From the NCBI GenBank assembly GCA_036365455.1, contig JAWQUS010000023.1:4650001-4714000 (forward strand): 64,000 nucleotides of DNA, written 5' to 3'. The stretch comes from Macrosoma leucophasiata (Eukaryota > Arthropoda > Insecta > Lepidoptera > Hedylidae). Shown here piece by piece: positions 63,082-64,000 of this stretch. The position numbers and the translations under genes were made by a program. The notes below the pieces were generated by a model. That model was not told where the DNA came from and ran no database searches. It worked only from the letters and a program-made list of their open reading frames with translations. The first letter of the stretch is position 1. Each line of letters begins with the position of its first letter.

Positions 63082-64000
63082 TGAAATAATAATACGAGTA
63101 TTTATCTACTTAACATACGTGGACGGTGGGATCGTGACGTCCGTCCACTTACAACAAAACAAAATATCTTTAGAAACACCACCGGAATGTTCTATTTCAC
63201 CTGCTGGTCCTTTGAGCGTCACTAGAAATATTAATCATCACACACATCGGCATTTCCGATCCTAAAGCATATGTAAATAAGGTACAATTTGCAACAGACC
63301 AGGCTCCAATGTCGACCTTCGCATGATAAATTCATAATCAAACATTTAGATACTCCGCCAACAAAGCCTGGGGGATTACGAATATATAATTATTGCATAA
63401 AACAGTTGGCCTGGCTCATTTTTAGGGTTCCGTGGTACAAGAGAGAAAAGGAACCCTTCGTTGTCCATCTGGCTATCTTTTTTTATACCTTACAACCGAA
63501 AACCAGCATCAGGTTCCGGCCTGACTTACGCTGAACTGGAATCTATTTGGTGCAGCCGTAAAACACTGCTTCTTATATTTTGTGTTTTTTTTACCATGTA
63601 CTTAACTCTTTATATGTGCGTTGTGTGTGTATTTGTTTTTTATATTCGTTTAAATTTATAACAGAATCTAAGCACTTATGTGGATTATACAAGGTGTAAC
63701 CGCTAGGTCCAACAATAATTCAACAGTCCAAACCAATACTGATGTTGACTTAATTTCCCAAGGTCTTTTCTTCCCTGAGAAACTATAATCATCAGTTAAT
63801 ACGAGTCAAACTTTGATTCAAATTTAATGCGTTTCAACCCTGACAACAACGGCTGACGGCATATATCAGTCGAAGGCGAACGCTACGAGTGTGTGCGTGT
63901 GACATGCTGAGCGTCCGGACTTGTTAGGGTTATCAAATAAAATATCTAATTTTTAAACTTTGTTTGAAAAAAAAAGTTGTGATTTCATTGTTATTGTTTA
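63082..64000. other. unassigned right flank
   Basis: A D-like scrap at 63423-63470 ('agggttccgtggtacaag', 'aaaggaacccttcg'); otherwise nothing recognised. Confidence 0.35.

Overview
This window looks like intergenic or intronic DNA of a moth or butterfly (Lepidoptera). It is AT-rich. It carries short Lep1-like Helitrons, tRNA-headed SINEs, polyA retroposons, RTE- and Jockey-type LINE ends, and the CCGAAACGTCGGG and 'tccactgctggac' repeat signatures that I associate with lepidopteran genomes. The species cannot be fixed from the sequence. I recognise no host protein-coding exon, rRNA gene, functional tRNA gene or CRISPR array. Every protein-like reading frame I can name belongs to a mobile element, and every one is truncated or broken. 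I cannot exclude unrecognised short exons or host regulatory DNA in the unassigned gaps.

The most abundant sequence is a ~290-bp polyA-tailed retroposon, called repeat A here. There are about 21 young copies, plus about 18 fragments of an older relative called A'. Its 5' end is fixed and folds as a nested hairpin (GGTGGT...ACCACC around GAGCTCC...GGAGCTC). Other families labelled here: SINE-B, SINE-J, SINE-K and SINE-Q (tRNA-derived); TIR-C (long GC-rich terminal inverted repeats, 8-bp duplications); repeat D (~600 bp); repeat F (tccactgctggac family); TIR-H, TIR-I and TIR-M (small DNA transposons); repeat L (~370 bp polyA retroposon); repeat N (Penelope-like inverted element); several Helitrons; and three hAT-type elements.

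Layout. 1-2.6 kb: Helitron, SINE-B, TIR-C, repeat F, a 22-bp GC hairpin. 2.6-5.7 kb: two head-to-tail Jockey-type LINE fragments. 6-15 kb: LINE 3' ends, repeat A copies, TIR-I, TIR-H, a large inverted repeat. 15.7-16.2 kb: a 15-bp minisatellite, with a reverse-oriented partner at 29.0-29.4 kb. 17-22 kb: TIR-C copies and a frameshifted RTE LINE. 22.8-23.4 kb: a collapsed Copia retrotransposon whose 141-bp LTR is an almost complete palindrome. 23.5-26.5 kb: local duplications and Helitrons. 30-31 kb: repeat L. 32.5-37 kb: a cluster of repeat A copies and a hAT-like element carrying many TATCGATA boxes. 37.5-39.2 kb: a nested and duplicated terminal-repeat block. 40.6-45 kb: tandem duplication, Jockey LINE end, TIR-M. 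46.7-47.5 kb: truncated mariner. 49.7-50.9 kb: repeat D carrying two later insertions. 51-57 kb: hAT, SINEs, repeat N, repeat L. 57-59.6 kb: a nearly featureless AT-rich stretch. 59.6-60.8 kb: a hAT containing a SINE containing a LINE, each level with its own target duplication. 61.2-63.1 kb: repeat D, a tiny LINE insertion, and a repeat A copy split by a chimeric insertion.

No genes here act together as a pathway. The biology is a layered history of transposition, readable because many insertions keep exact target-site duplications.
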